Origin: Bugulina stolonifera
Lineage: Eukaryota; Bryozoa; Gymnolaemata; Cheilostomatida; Bugulidae
Assembly: GCA_935421135.1 (NCBI GenBank)
Contig: OW285187.1
Location: 8,680,001-8,744,000, forward strand
Direction of reading: 5' to 3'
Length of the DNA stretch: 64,000 nucleotides
A program made the translations under genes and the position numbers. The notes under the pieces are model-generated. The model saw only the letters and a list, made by a program, of their open reading frames with translations. It had not been told where the DNA came from and made no database searches. Below are positions 38,101 to 49,401 of the stretch, in pieces. Numbering within the stretch: the first letter of the stretch is position 1; each line of letters starts with the position of its first letter.

Positions 38101-41100
38101 TTTCATATGAATCACTAATTCCGTTTAGCAGAGTTTAATTGTTGTTACTCTTAACTCCAGAGCTACTGTCTGTATGGCTGTATCTTTCATTATAGGGTGT
38201 GCAGTGTGTTAGATTTAGATTCCAATGTAGTTTTCCTTTTCTGTACTAATGACTAGTAGATGATAGTTTTAGTGTGTGACACTGACATAATATTCATGTA
38301 CTTACCTTGTGGTCTCACTAGTATGGAGTACATATATAGTGGTTATTAATAGCTCCCTTATAGATTCCTGTTAGAAAGAGAAGTCTAGCTGCGTATCATA
38401 AAGATTTGAAACTATACTGTATTATATCCATATTTATATTGTATTACTATATAATGTTATTGTATTACAATATTATATACATATGTATATGTATGCGATT
38501 ACATTACAGTATATTCCATAGGTATATAATTATTGTACTACTATATTATATATAATATTCCTTATGTACTTGTATGTTATTGTGTTAAATGATGTTTTAG
38601 TAATCAACAGCTACCTACTTACGCCACTTCAAGTGATGATGATGATTCTCGCCATGATAGATACAACGGTCATTCGTCCATGCTGGAGATAAATAGTGGT
38701 GGAGGTGAGATTTAACACAGATATCCACATTATTTTGCATCAACTTACATGCGTATGAGTGAATACCATTTCACACATTTTAACTGAAAAGTTTTTTTTC
38801 AATTACATGTACATGTTTTCATGGGCATATCCATTTGAATAATAATGGCTTACTCATCTGTCAGTATACTAAATAATTTCTCAAATCTTATCAATGGAGC
38901 AACAACAGCTCACCTTTACATTAAACAATTCAATCTACGTCATGATTCGACTTTCTATTTACAGTGCAGCAGAAGGAGATGGAACGCAAGGAGGAAAAGA
39001 TAAAACAGCTTGTCAGGTAGCATTAATGTAGCGATAATTATTTCTGTTCCTGGATAACCTTTCAATCCGGGTTTAATTTCATTCTTGGTTCACTTCTCAT
39101 CCAATAGTCGGTATTTGTAATCAGTTGGCAGCTAGCCTATCCTTGACCTAGCCTTGAATTTCAGCCCGTTTTCTTTCAAATATTCTTTTAATATTTCTGT
39201 CATTGACCACACTTGGGCTAATAGGAACATAACAACGCAATGGGGCAGAGTTAGGGGTTGTGAGATCTAGTCTAGCGGATCCACTTGTAGTGAGAATGCT
39301 GGTCTGCAGAAGACTGTCGCTCGTCTTCAGTCTGAGACAAGAACTCTCTCTAACCAGCTGCAGGCCACACAGGAAGAGACAGATGACCTCAAAGTTCAAA
39401 CAGATAAACTTAGAGAGAAGCTGAACATTAGAGATCAAGAAGTTACCATGTAAGTTATGTTGAAGGCTAGCTAGAGGTTGATGTCTGTGTATTATAATAT
39501 GTATACTGCATAAGTAATACGTGTGCATAGAGTATTCCTTGATATCTTTAGTTGATATGAACTACTATCTATTCTAACTAAATCCATTACAATTGTTTTC
39601 ACTGACATTTTAGTGAGCGTTCATGCCTGCATCAAATCATAAGATTTGTCTTGAGTTGCTGTAGATTCACTAATCTATTTCAGGGAACTGAACAAGAAGT
39701 TGGAGGGTGAACTGAATGCTGATGCACAGCATGGTAAACTTAAACAGCAAATTGTGCTGGTGAGTCAGCGTTGCGTACATATCCTACTTGATCATATTAT
39801 CTATTCTACTTGGTTAACATGTTGTAATGGGCAGACAACTCTACAAAGTAATTTTGATCCTGAATATTTCACAGTGTGTATTACATACATAACGTAATAT
39901 AACTCACTCTGTGAATAGCCTGATGTTGGAAGTCAGATGTGTAACTCACTGTTTGTGTTTGTGGAATTTCCACACACTGTGTGAACTATAATACTTAGTT
40001 ACTCATATAATTGTATAGTTTGATTTCTGATGAAACTTCTTGACGTTGTGTGAATTATAATACTTGACTAGAAGTAATTGTATAGTTTGAGTTCTAAAAT
40101 TACCAATGTTATCCCCAATAGTTGGAGAGTCAAATAGTACGACTGAGAGAAACCAATTCTCAACTGGAACTGAAGCTAAAGAATGTATCTGCTGAACTTG
40201 GAACTAAGGAGAGCCTATTGGTAGGTATATTATTGTAGAATAGTTATTCGGGCAAAGCTTTGACCATGTGCATCGTTGTCAGCACTGGTTTCCATTCATG
40301 ATTCATGGTGTGCCGCTTATTTGAATAATGTCCATTGACATACTCACTGTTAATAAGATCACATTGGAATGGAGAAAGCACCACAAACTGTACAAACTTG
40401 ACCATACTTTATTCATAGAAGTCACAGGCTGAAGGCTCCACGCACCTAGCAAGCTCGGCCATGTTGGATTCAGAGCTGGTTCAGGTGAGGACGGAGCTCG
40501 CTCAGGTACGCAGCAGCCTGAACTCTGAGAGGGCCACATTCATGGCAGCACTGGATGAGAAGGACAAGGAGATTGCTGCCGAGACGTCAGAGAAGGTAGC
40601 ACTAATTATAATACTCTGGTTTAGTGAAGTGACGGTTGCTTCCTGTATTAATACACTGTAGGTGCTCCTATATGTCAGCTCCATAGATACTCATTTAAGT
40701 AAGAAGTTGTCCTCTCCCAGCTTTATGAGCAACTGAGGAGAGGACAACTTCTTATTACTATCAGTAGTTTAGTAATGATAGAAAAAAAGTGAACTCAAAT
40801 AGTGAGCTGGCTTCATACCAGAAGAAAAACTGGTGGGGTACTGTTATGCAGATCATGTGGGAAACATTGTTTTTCAACTAAGAATCACCCTTCATGGTTT
40901 TTCTTGGCATATTTGTTATTAAAGTGGTTGTAGTTTTTTATTACAGTTATACATTTATGTATAATATTATATACTAACAGTTTCTGTTATTTTACAATAA
41001 TATCTTTAACTGTCAGTGCAATTACATGTGTTTGTATTTGCGCTGGAATTTTTTAAGCAAAAAGTTTATTTCCTCATCATAAAAAAAATGTGGCATATTA

Positions 41101-44100
41101 TTGTTTCTGCGAGAATACAAGTATTTCGCTATGTACGTGTTATACTGCATACATATGTATACAAGTTATATCTGTGATATAGGAGAGTGCTAAAGCTGCT
41201 TTGGATGAAGTGACCAAGTCTCTGATGTATCTACAAGAAGAGATGTCCACTAGCTACACACCACTCTCTGTCCACCAGGAGGCGCTGAATAAGGCAGCCG
41301 AGCAGGAGGACAAGGTAGGCAGCCAAGTATAAAGTAACATGTTAATGTTACACTGGTTGCTACCATATTATGGAGTTGTCTTCTCTCTTATACTGTAAAT
41401 CTATGTTTCCACATTTAAGACTTGACTGTCTGGCCAGTTCTTTCTTGGGTGTTATATTCCACTCTAAACTGCTCCATTTTGTATTTACTGAATAAGTGTA
41501 CAATGTAGTGAGTGGGCTTGACATTAGTCAGTGGACTCAAGAGTCTACTGATGTCACGCCACATGTATATACTTGTTGTAGTTACGTAGAGACCTGATAG
41601 GGTTGAGAGGTAGTTTGGACTCGTACAGTAAGGAGGCCATAGAGGCAAAGAATGTCTGCTCCATGCAGCAGATCCTTGTCAACGAGAAAGATAGAGAACT
41701 AAAGGATAAGGATAGAGACATCAGGAGTTTGAGGAGAGAGGTCAGTGGTATATACCTGCAGTATATACCTACAGTATGCTTAGAGTATATATCTATAGTA
41801 TAACTACAGTATACCAGCAGTGTACATTTACCTTATACCAACGGTATATCTTATACACCTACAATATACATGTAGGTTACATGCTATCTTTCAGTAATTT
41901 GGATAAACCTTTAATCAACCAGGTGTCAACTTGTATTACAACACAATACTACTGTTACAGCTGGACAGTAAGATAGAAGCCTTATCCAATGTCAATGCAC
42001 AGCTACAGCAGTCCGGTAGAGATCGTGATAAGGACAGGGATAGGCTAAGGTATGGGGAATCCTGTATTCTAGAATATTCTTGCGCTCCATGTAAACTAGT
42101 TTGGTTTTGGAATTCATAGCTTTTATGTTAGAATATAATGATGGTGACTACTAACAACTGATACCTTCCAAGGAGTTTATAGTTGCTTTATTATTTTTAT
42201 TTATTAATTAAAATAATAACGTGTTTTTTACTTTGATTACTTTAAGTTTAATATGATTTGAACTTTGATGGCCTCAGCCTCACAAATTCCCTCATGTGAT
42301 AACAAACACTAGCAGATGGTTTGTTTGTTGTTTTAGAGAGGAGATGTTGGCCATGACACGAAGTCTGGACCCAAACTCCGCTACCATTAACTATAAAACA
42401 ATGTATGATGAACTGAGAGTGGATAGAGAGAGGGAGAAAGCCATGGTAAGTGGTGTAGACCTGTGAGTGTGTTAGTTACTCTCTCTTGATTATTCTTTAG
42501 TTGATTATTTCACTGAAATGATGAGTCTAAGTGTTTACGTACATGTGTCGCTGCATAGATGGACCAGCTGGTGGAGAGGTTGAAATGGGAGATTTCTACA
42601 GTTGAAGAGAGGCTTGAGAAAGCTAAAGCTGAACTTCAAGATAAAGTGAAGCTAGAGACCAACTACCTGCTAGCACAGGGGGTAAGTTGTCATTAGCATG
42701 AAACCTGGCCTGCCATAACAGTCTCATGATACTATATCTCCTTGGGAGATATCTATAGTTCAGGTTACTGGTTCTGGTGGGAGAACCATAGTCAGACCAT
42801 GTGAACCATTTGTTTGGAGTTGTCATGCCTTGCTGTGACACCTCCATGTAGAGGATTCATATAACTTAAAACCAAGTGGACAATTTTACTCTCTAGTGTA
42901 TCGCATACAGCAGATACTGTGCTATGTAGTTATCTGCATACCACATGGTGTCAGGTGTGTGTAGCTTTCGTGTCTCTAATAAAGTAGGGGCATAAATAAA
43001 ATAAATATCTGAGGACTTGATAATAAAATAAAAATCACAAGTACATGGGTACCATATAAATTTCGGGAGAAAATGCACTTTTTGTATTCAGTCACTGTTA
43101 TTATTTAATACGGAAGGAGGCAGAAAGATTTAAACAAGAAGCCTCAGAACTTATAAGGAAGGTGACAAAGTTGGAGGGACGGGTTGAGCAGCAACAGAGA
43201 GACTCTGACCACCTCAAGGAATCCAGGGTATTATATTTATATCTGCTTATTATATTATATCATTGTAACCATTGTAGCTATCCTTGTATTTACATGTGTA
43301 TATTATACAGGTACATTATATGTATACAAGGGCAGTGTACATGTATATTGCATATTATTATAGTGTATATGTGTAGCGTATGTTTGTTATAACATGTGCA
43401 TGCTTATTATTTTTGTATTCCTCGGTCGATTTCTAATAAATATTAGATTCTGTTGATTAAGTACTGCTAGCATACATAACATCAGTGTCACAAGTACTCT
43501 TAAATTTTCACTGAAATTCGACGTTTAAGCTGTTTATTAAGATAGCCTGGTTTCTGAGAAATTATATTCTTCAGTTAATGAGAATTGTATTCCATATAAA
43601 TCTTGTCTTGCTTAAACGAAATGGACTGCAATGTTTTTACAAGTAAATCCTCTATCAGCTATTGCTTTAAGAATATATTTCCAAGTTTAAGCTCGCTGCC
43701 TATATGTACATGTACATTACGTTGTATGTCGGCCATTGTAGATATCTGCTTATAGCATGTGTACTGTATCTTGCATTTCTATGAACGATGGGGTTGTCAC
43801 TACTGTACCTTTATGTCGCAGCATGAAATTGGTGCTAATAATCAAACCCTAAAAGATGAGAACTCAAGGCTAAGAGAGAACAACTCGGAACTAAAGGCAG
43901 AGTTGAACAGCCTGCAGAGAGAAATGTCCAACTACAATGTTACAAAGGAGGAGATGGAAACAGCGCTGGCTGTATGTAGATTCTGTTCCTATCTATCATA
44001 AATACTCACTCAAAATAGCCTAAATTCTCTTATTTGGCCGTTTATCACCCCATGTGACTGTTTACATGAATGCTTGTGATTATTACATTGGAAATATTCC

Positions 44101-46818
44101 TTTGGGCACGTTTGCAAAAATAAGCTGAATGCTGAAACGAGGATTTTGGGTGTTTACTGTACTTTGGTTGGAAATGATTAGCAATGAGCTCATGTGTTAC
44201 TCATACACATGCCATGCGAGTATAATCTAAAGTTTTGTTGTAGACTGCCAAGTTAACAACGGATGTGAATGACCTCTCCAGGCAAGAGAACGATACAGAG
44301 ATGCAGCTGGAGAGGAAACACAAGATGGTTCTATACAGACAGGCAAAGTCTCTCAAATCTGAGGTGAATGATAAGAATATCAGACTCCAGGAGCTTGAAA
44401 AACAGACGGAGAAACTCAGCAATAAAGTGACCAAACTCAAGATGGAGAATAACACATTACAAGCAAGGTATACAATAAATACATATACAGGTACACCATA
44501 CTATGCTGTGTATTGTAATATCATGTATGTATTAGTAGAGCAACATGGGAAGAAATGTAAGAGGCAGAGTTAAAAATAGACTAGTGAATTTAGCGTTTGT
44601 ACTTTCACGTACGTTACACTGAGAGGTAATGGTTATACAATGAGCAGATGGTTAGAGTTAAATTATTTAATAAACCCATTACTATGATGTTGCAGAATTA
44701 AGGAGAGGGGAGCAGTTGAAGCTCGTCTGTCTTGGGACGCCGCATCTGGTCTCACCCAATCAGACTTGTTCCAACAGGAAGTACGCCAACTTCAGTCACA
44801 GGTCAGTTAATTACAGTTGTTACTTTACTGGGAATGAATTTGTTTTAGAAAACATGGCGGCATCCGGACATAGTAATCACTGATGATTCTGGTCTGCTGT
44901 CGTCTGCACCTGCACTAGGTGTTAATGAATGAAAATATAATATAATATGTAATATTTATGTAGCTGAATTCTACAACAACTGATATGCAAGCACAGGCTA
45001 GGAAGGCCAAAGCCAGAAAGTACGATCTCAACTACTATCAGACAAAGGCAGAGGAACTTGAGAAACAAAATCTACTGCTTAGTAGTAAATTGGTGAGTAT
45101 ACTCGTATGTAGAAAAATACTAGAAAAGAAGATAGGAGTTGTATATGTAGTATAGTAGGGACACTTCAGTGAGCGGAGGGTCAACAAGTTCAACGTGTCA
45201 AACTTTTAACCCATCATCGCTGACTGAAGCGTGTCTACAGATAATAGTATACTAAAACCATAATGTGGTTAGCTATGACCATGTTGATGTTTTGTTGCTG
45301 TCTGGCTGGGATATAATGGCAGAAGTTTAACCTGATCTCATGTTGATATTTATTTCCTTGACTGTAGAATGACAGCGTGAGGATGATAGAGGTAGCGGAG
45401 CGTACAGCAGCCGACCTTCGCTCACACATCACTGAACTCAACAACCGTCTGCTGCAGCTGGAGCAACTGGAGAGCAGTACAGACATGACTCTGCAGGAGC
45501 TCAGACTCAGTCAGGATGAGAAGTCAAGATCTCTGCAGGTAATGTCACTTTACTAGAGCAATACAGGTAATGTCACTTTACTAGAGCAATACAGGTAATA
45601 TCACATCACTAGAGCAATGCAGGTAAAATCGCATCACTACAGCTGTGCAGGTAATATCACTTCACTAGGGCTGTGCAGGTAATATCACATCACTAGAGCT
45701 GTGCAGGTAATATCACTTCACTAGGGCTGTGCAGGTAATATCACATTACTAGAGCAATGCAGGTAATATCACATCACATCTTTTGTCTAGGGCTGTGCAG
45801 GTAATGTCACATCACTAGAGCTATGCAGGAGTTATACAAATAACTTGATTATGATATTATTTTGCAATGATATTCTAAAATGCAAGTTGTTTGAAATCGC
45901 TTATTACTTAGTATTCAATGTTTCTTTCAGAATAAAAATAGAGAACTGGAAAGAGACCTGCGACAGCTGAAAAATAAACTTTCTATGGCAGAAACTGAGC
46001 TAGCATCAACTGAAAGGTTAAAATCATCAGAATCAATACTAAATGGCACACTGCCAAGATCTCGATCATCGTCTCCCCCGAGATACATGAAATCTATCGA
46101 TCGCTCTCGAGGTTCTCCAACCACAGAGTATGAGAAGGATAGACGAGCACTTACTAGAGCGTAAGTCTACTATCTTATGTATTAGTGTTGTTGATTTTCC
46201 ATGGTAACAGCAGAATGACTAGTTCGTTTTTAATTTGTTCAACCAGATCTCATTTGGCTTAGATCAACTTTTACATCTTGATGGTGTGCATGTGCCTGTT
46301 CTACTATTATGCTACTAAGGAAAGGACTTTGCTCTCAAAATTGTTTTTACATTGCGCACTTAAAAATGACCACTCACAAAAGACACTGGTCACATGTACG
46401 TGGTACCCAAAATCAAATTATCAAGATTCTAAAAGTGTCTACAAGCATTTTTAATCAAAAGATGTGATATTCACACTTTATTGGTAAAACGATCCCCATT
46501 ATTGATGTCTTTAAGTATTGAGGTGGTTTGGAAAATTAAGAACTGCAACATGATAATATGACACTGAAACTTGTATAACGCATGCAGATTGATGAAAAAG
46601 TGCATTTTAGCCTACATATAAATAAATACTTTGGTGGTTGGGCAAACATACAAGGTTCTCAATTGAGTGGAATATTATTAATTCATTATTTTGTGCTTTT
46701 TAGTGCTTGGGCGGTGCTTGATGATCATGGTTTGGGTCCATCACCTGAGCAACGCGTGTTCGAAAATCTTGATAGGATATGGCGACGTAATGCCAGTCGG
46801 CCAGCTCGTAGACTGTAG
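20151..46818 (+). CDS. Giant coiled-coil protein with acidic Trp-motif N-terminal region (ANKRD26-like?)
   Basis: 44 exons, 5,562 coding nt, about 1,853 residues. Exons: 20151-20280, 20544-20783, 21641-21711, 21988-22086, 22819-22902, 23103-23165, 23558-23662, 24066-24146, 24448-24513, 25103-25165, 25405-26205, 26299-26396, 26533-26587, 26944-27002, 27310-27330, 27675-27750, 27860-27931, 29008-29112, 29243-29343, 29749-29888, 32445-32533, 33142-33272, 33516-33561, 34028-34101, 35505-35681, 38601-38704, 38965-39016, 39291-39449, 39684-39759, 40122-40220, 40419-40595, 41183-41314, 41582-41740, 41961-42049, 42337-42445, 42559-42681, 43117-43227, 43822-43971, 44244-44467, 44696-44801, 44964-45092, 45368-45538, 45931-46160, 46704-46818. 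The N-terminus is basic (MFKKGFKALKSLGKK). Residues 45-600 are disordered, Ser/Asp/Glu-rich, with five Trp-in-acid motifs. From about residue 600 to 1,800 there is near-continuous heptad coiled coil, so a rod-like, probably dimeric scaffold is expected. The basic start, acidic Ser-Trp motifs, coiled coil and length recall ANKRD26/CCDC144 proteins, but there are no ankyrin repeats, so that name is tentative. The small exons 4 and 15 are the least certain. Confidence 0.8.
21894..21931. repeat. Perfect 38-bp palindrome in an intron
   Basis: The half-site CATGTACACGTCCATGTAT is followed directly by its exact reverse complement, with no spacer. It lies in the intron between the third and fourth coding exons of the coiled-coil gene. 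Confidence 0.85.
24147..24447 (+). other. GC-AG intron
   Basis: The exon ends GATAAG and the intron begins GCAAGT, a standard GC-type donor with otherwise strong consensus. The acceptor is TATGTAG. Phase 0 is kept on both sides (...FWRDK / VKKEGSK...). Confidence 0.6.
28056..28587 (-). mobile_element. Internally deleted mariner (Tc1/mariner) remnant
   Basis: The terminal inverted repeats of about 30 bp (left CGAGGGTCGATCCAGAAGTC; right, in reverse, TGAGGGGCGATCTAGAGGTC, both continuing CTTAGCCTA) lie inside TA dinucleotides. The body is 28058-28585, 528 bp, versus about 1.3 kb for a full mariner. On the minus strand, 28420-28226 reads LIHEDMVTTLGEAAP, the transposase N-terminal helix-turn-helix region. 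Shifted frames then give PADATTSDMVK and, near the left end, KLEHRWRKCIK, a C-terminal mariner motif. The catalytic core is missing, so it is inactive. Confidence 0.85.
28226..28420 (-). pseudogene. Mariner transposase N-terminal fragment
   Basis: About 64 codons ending in a stop just after LKMLKD. IHEDMVTTLGEAAP aligns with the 'TLG..AP' part of mariner DNA-binding domains. The frame then breaks and continues as PADATTSDMVK in another frame. The DDE/D catalytic region is deleted. It lies in an intron of the coiled-coil gene, in antisense orientation. Confidence 0.75.
29889..32444 (+). other. Long intron of the coiled-coil gene
   Basis: 2.56 kb with no supported open reading frame on either strand. 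It is AT-rich, with several runs of A and T. I see no nested gene, transposon terminus or tandem array in it. Confidence 0.55.
33257..33414 (+). repeat. Tandem array duplicating a 5' splice site (about 32-bp unit)
   Basis: Five units of CCTCAGTNCCTCAGAG-GTAAGTCATGATATA. The first spans the real exon end (exon 33142-33272) and donor. Copies two to four still contain a usable GTAAGT or GTAATT, and the fifth reads ATAAGT. Using any later donor would bring TAA in frame right after the true exon end. Confidence 0.75.
36126..36131 (-). other. Polyadenylation signal of the nested gene
   Basis: TTTATT on the plus strand, AATAAA on the minus strand, abutting the TAA stop. This would give a very short 3' UTR. 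Confidence 0.5.
36132..37558 (-). CDS. Unknown 375-residue protein, nested antisense in an intron
   Basis: Two coding exons, 37558-36950 (203 codons) and 36650-36132 (172 codons plus stop), joined in phase 0 by a GTAAGC donor and a TTTATTGTAG acceptor. The whole gene sits in the 35682-38600 intron of the coiled-coil gene, on the opposite strand. AATAAA follows the TAA stop directly (36131-36126). Residues 41-67 are Lys/Arg-rich (KKITRAAKAR, RASRRS) and could be a nuclear signal. Residues 111-152 hold about five degenerate 10-residue repeats of M(S/T)HGG. The C-terminal half is polar, with segments that look structured (LRSLVCEYIDHLIDENEQL, FPSERFKQWLAMKNF). VKNE and IKTE fit the sumoylation consensus. 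No signal peptide or membrane segment. I recognise no family. A regulatory nuclear protein is a guess. Confidence 0.65.
40701..40753. repeat. Perfect 17-bp-stem hairpin in an intron
   Basis: The arms AAGAAGTTGTCCTCTCC (40701-40717) and GGAGAGGACAACTTCTT (40737-40753) are exact reverse complements around a 19-base loop. It lies in the intron following exon 40419-40595. Confidence 0.85.
45531..45829 (+). repeat. Tandem array duplicating a 5' splice site (28-bp unit)
   Basis: About ten units of GTAATATCACATCACTAGAG plus a CAATGCAG-like end. The first boundary is the real donor of exon 45368-45538 (CTGCAG/GTAATG). Nearly every unit ends in CAG and the next begins GTAA, so each junction mimics the donor. 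A TAG stop lies in frame inside the first unit. Confidence 0.85.
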
Positions 46819-48092
46819 AGTTGAGTATTAAGACATTATACATATATACAATATCTTAGTGGTATCGTTAGGAGTTGAATATTCTTTATGTATCCATCCA
46901 GCACACTTACACTATACAGACCTAATGGCGTCCACTTGTACTATTGTACTACATTTAGACTGGTAGAATTTTAGACTGGTACAATTAATCTCCACATATA
47001 TTCGTCCATTGTTACATGTACATTGTACATAATGAGTCTTTAGCTAATATTACAATTATTTTTCTTTTAAGTCATGTTAAATTAGTTTCGTTATTTAATT
47101 TGGACATCATAATTGTTTACAGTTGAATTATATTTTTGTATTCCAACACGGTATTGGTCTACTCAAACCGTCATGGGGGTTTTTCGAAATTATTTTGGCT
47201 ACAGGTTGTATGTAGCCTACTCACGTTTAATTGCACATTTCGCAAAAACTTCAAATTTTGAGGAACATTAGAATTTTTGCAAACTAATTTTACTAGACGT
47301 GAAGCGTATCTTACAGAAAGAATGTGTATCGTAACATTGGCCTTGACCTTGGCCATCGTTTTATGCAGACAATCTGGTTTACAAACTACTCATTCTCACT
47401 AACAGAGGACCAATAAACATGGCTGCCAATATTAGTTCCACTATTATTTTCTTTTATAACATTGTATGATACTACAAACTATATCAAATATTGTTGAATT
47501 ATTTTACTGATATTATGTTGCCTGCCCATAGCTGATCACATGTAGATGTTACCAATTTATTTTAGTTCTAATAAATCTTAAAACTTAAAAATATCCATAT
47601 GCGTGTACATGCAGATTACTTGAAGTCTGTAATTATACTCTCTGTCAAAGCAGAGACTGCATAGTAATTTTATTACGCCAATAGCGTGGCCCAAGTTTGC
47701 CCAGACAAAAATATGAATTACACTAAATTCAACTTCTAAATTATTGTGAAATTTGATGTAATTTGGAAATATTATATTTATCCAATTGACTTTATATTTA
47801 TTTATCAAATTTGTATTCTAATCTAATCATCACCATATAAAAGGTCATTTACTCATTCAGATGTTTATTAACGTTATTTGATGTAAATAACAAGTCAGTG
47901 GTAACAGTAAAATCAACATAATAATATTAAATAAGTAGAATAGTTTTGTGTCGACATAATGAGGTATGCAGCAGAGGTTTGCTCCACAGTGTGTCATTAC
48001 AATAACATATACAGTAATGTTGTCTCATTGTATTCCATATTTCCACAGAGACTGAATTCACATCTCTATCACCTGTTGATTCTGATGACCAT
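46819..48092. other. 3' UTR of the coiled-coil gene and spacer
   Basis: AATAAA on the plus strand at 47412-47417 and 47570-47575 could end the coiled-coil transcript. The remainder would hold the 3' UTR of the minus-strand Gly-rich gene. No coding frame is supported. Confidence 0.45.
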
Positions 48093-48891
48093 CTAGTAAT
48101 TTCCGAAACCAACACCTAAGAAAGAAAATACAGTTTATTCAGTAATGCATATCTCAGAGAACAAGATAAGCACAATCATTAGGTCTGGTACAAAGGCTAA
48201 TGCCTACATAAACATACTTTATTAGAATATTATTTCTACATTATTTATTGCATTCCCAGTTCCATTTTAATAGTATTGTGTATACCAGCTAATCTAGAAA
48301 TTTTCAGTGTGCTGAGGATATGAAATTGAAAAAAACAGAGCTATACTATTGTACTAAGTTGAAGAGCTCTTTTTTCAATGTTTTATGCTGAGATTGTCAT
48401 GGCAGGTAAAATTCACATCAGCATAATTATACTATTTCTACATGTACAACTTGGTGTGTGTGTCACCACTTGTACTAGTCTTGGTATGCACTGTAAATCT
48501 GGCTTTGTCAGAATTTACTTCTTATAAATACTCCTGTACATTGTATGTAACATAATTAGTGACTTAAACATTACATACCTCCCATGCGCATTCCTAGTCC
48601 ACCGATTCCTCCGATTCCACCCATTCCACCGATTCCACCGATTCCTCCGAGCCCACCCATTCCTCCGAGTCCACCCATTTTAAGTCCACCCATTCCGAGT
48701 CCACCCCTTCCAAATGCTCCAATTCGACCCATGCCTAGTCCACCCATTCCATACCCGTATCCACCCATTGTTGAGCCGCCCCAGGATGACAGACCGTTGA
48801 AACTCCTACCACCAAAACCTCCAATTCTGTAGCCACCAAATGCTGAGACCATAGCAAGACACACTGTTGCAACAACTAGGATGACCTTCAT
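48093..48891 (-). CDS. Small secreted Gly/Met-rich repeat protein
   Basis: ATG at 48891. The first coding exon is 48891-48579 and the second 48115-48093, giving 111 residues that end MGGVGFGNY. If the intron is retained the frame stops at once, giving a 106-residue form ending GGM. Residues 1-17 (MKVILVVATVCLAMVSA) are a signal peptide. The mature part is almost only Gly, Met, Leu and Ile in short units (GGLGMGG, GGIGGMGG), with a few Tyr, Phe and Arg near the start. There are no Cys residues after the signal peptide. Such compositions occur in secreted structural proteins of matrices, shells, cuticles and adhesives, and in some antimicrobial Gly-rich peptides; which applies here is not visible. 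An upstream non-coding exon ends at a donor near 49324, and the leader is spliced at 48911. Confidence 0.75.
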
Positions 48892-48910
48892 CTTTTAGAG
48901 TATGTGGGAA

Positions 48911-49401
48911 ACTGAAATAGCAAAAGGCAACCAGTAAATATATGTGGTAAAGTATGTACGGCATACAGCTGGAAATCTGAATTAATATTTTTAGCTTCAA
49001 AAATATTTAATATATTTTGTAAATGTTGGAGTGATGAATGAATAACAATCACGTTTTATCTATTATTTTTATCTCGCATGTTACTTTATACAGAAGGTGA
49101 ATTGTATATATAAAACTAATTAGGTTATAAACTTGTAAAATCAACACAAGACACACTAAACCATGTATCCATGCCCATAGAACAGAATTATTAGCTACAA
49201 TTTGCTGCATGGGATATTGAGCATATTAACAAATTCATTTTAACCAGTGACTGTGTTAAAGTATTGAAAGAGAAAAGTAAATCTGTAGGTCTAGACCTAT
49301 GAAAGAAGTATTTGACTAACTTACCTGGATTGGGTGAATAGAGGCTGATTTAGCTGTAAGAGAGCAATGCTGACCATCTGGACCAACTGAGTCCTTTTAT
49401 A
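48911..49401 (-). promoter_or_regulatory. Promoter, leader exon and leader intron of the Gly-rich gene
   Basis: On the minus strand TATAAAAG lies at 49401-49394. A start near 49368 would give a leader exon of about 44 bases ending CCAATCCAG, with a GTAAGT donor at 49324. The acceptor CTATTTCAG precedes 48911, 20 bases upstream of the ATG. Confidence 0.6.

Noticed and set aside
37624..38115. 163-codon minus-strand frame upstream of the nested gene
   Set aside because: No domain, no splice link to the nested gene's ATG exon, and mixed composition typical of chance frames. It could be an unannotated 5' piece, but I see no support.
48584..48832. Pro-rich plus-strand frame opposite the Gly-rich gene
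   Set aside because: It is the complement of Gly codons. The minus strand has the signal peptide, TATA box and splice signals.
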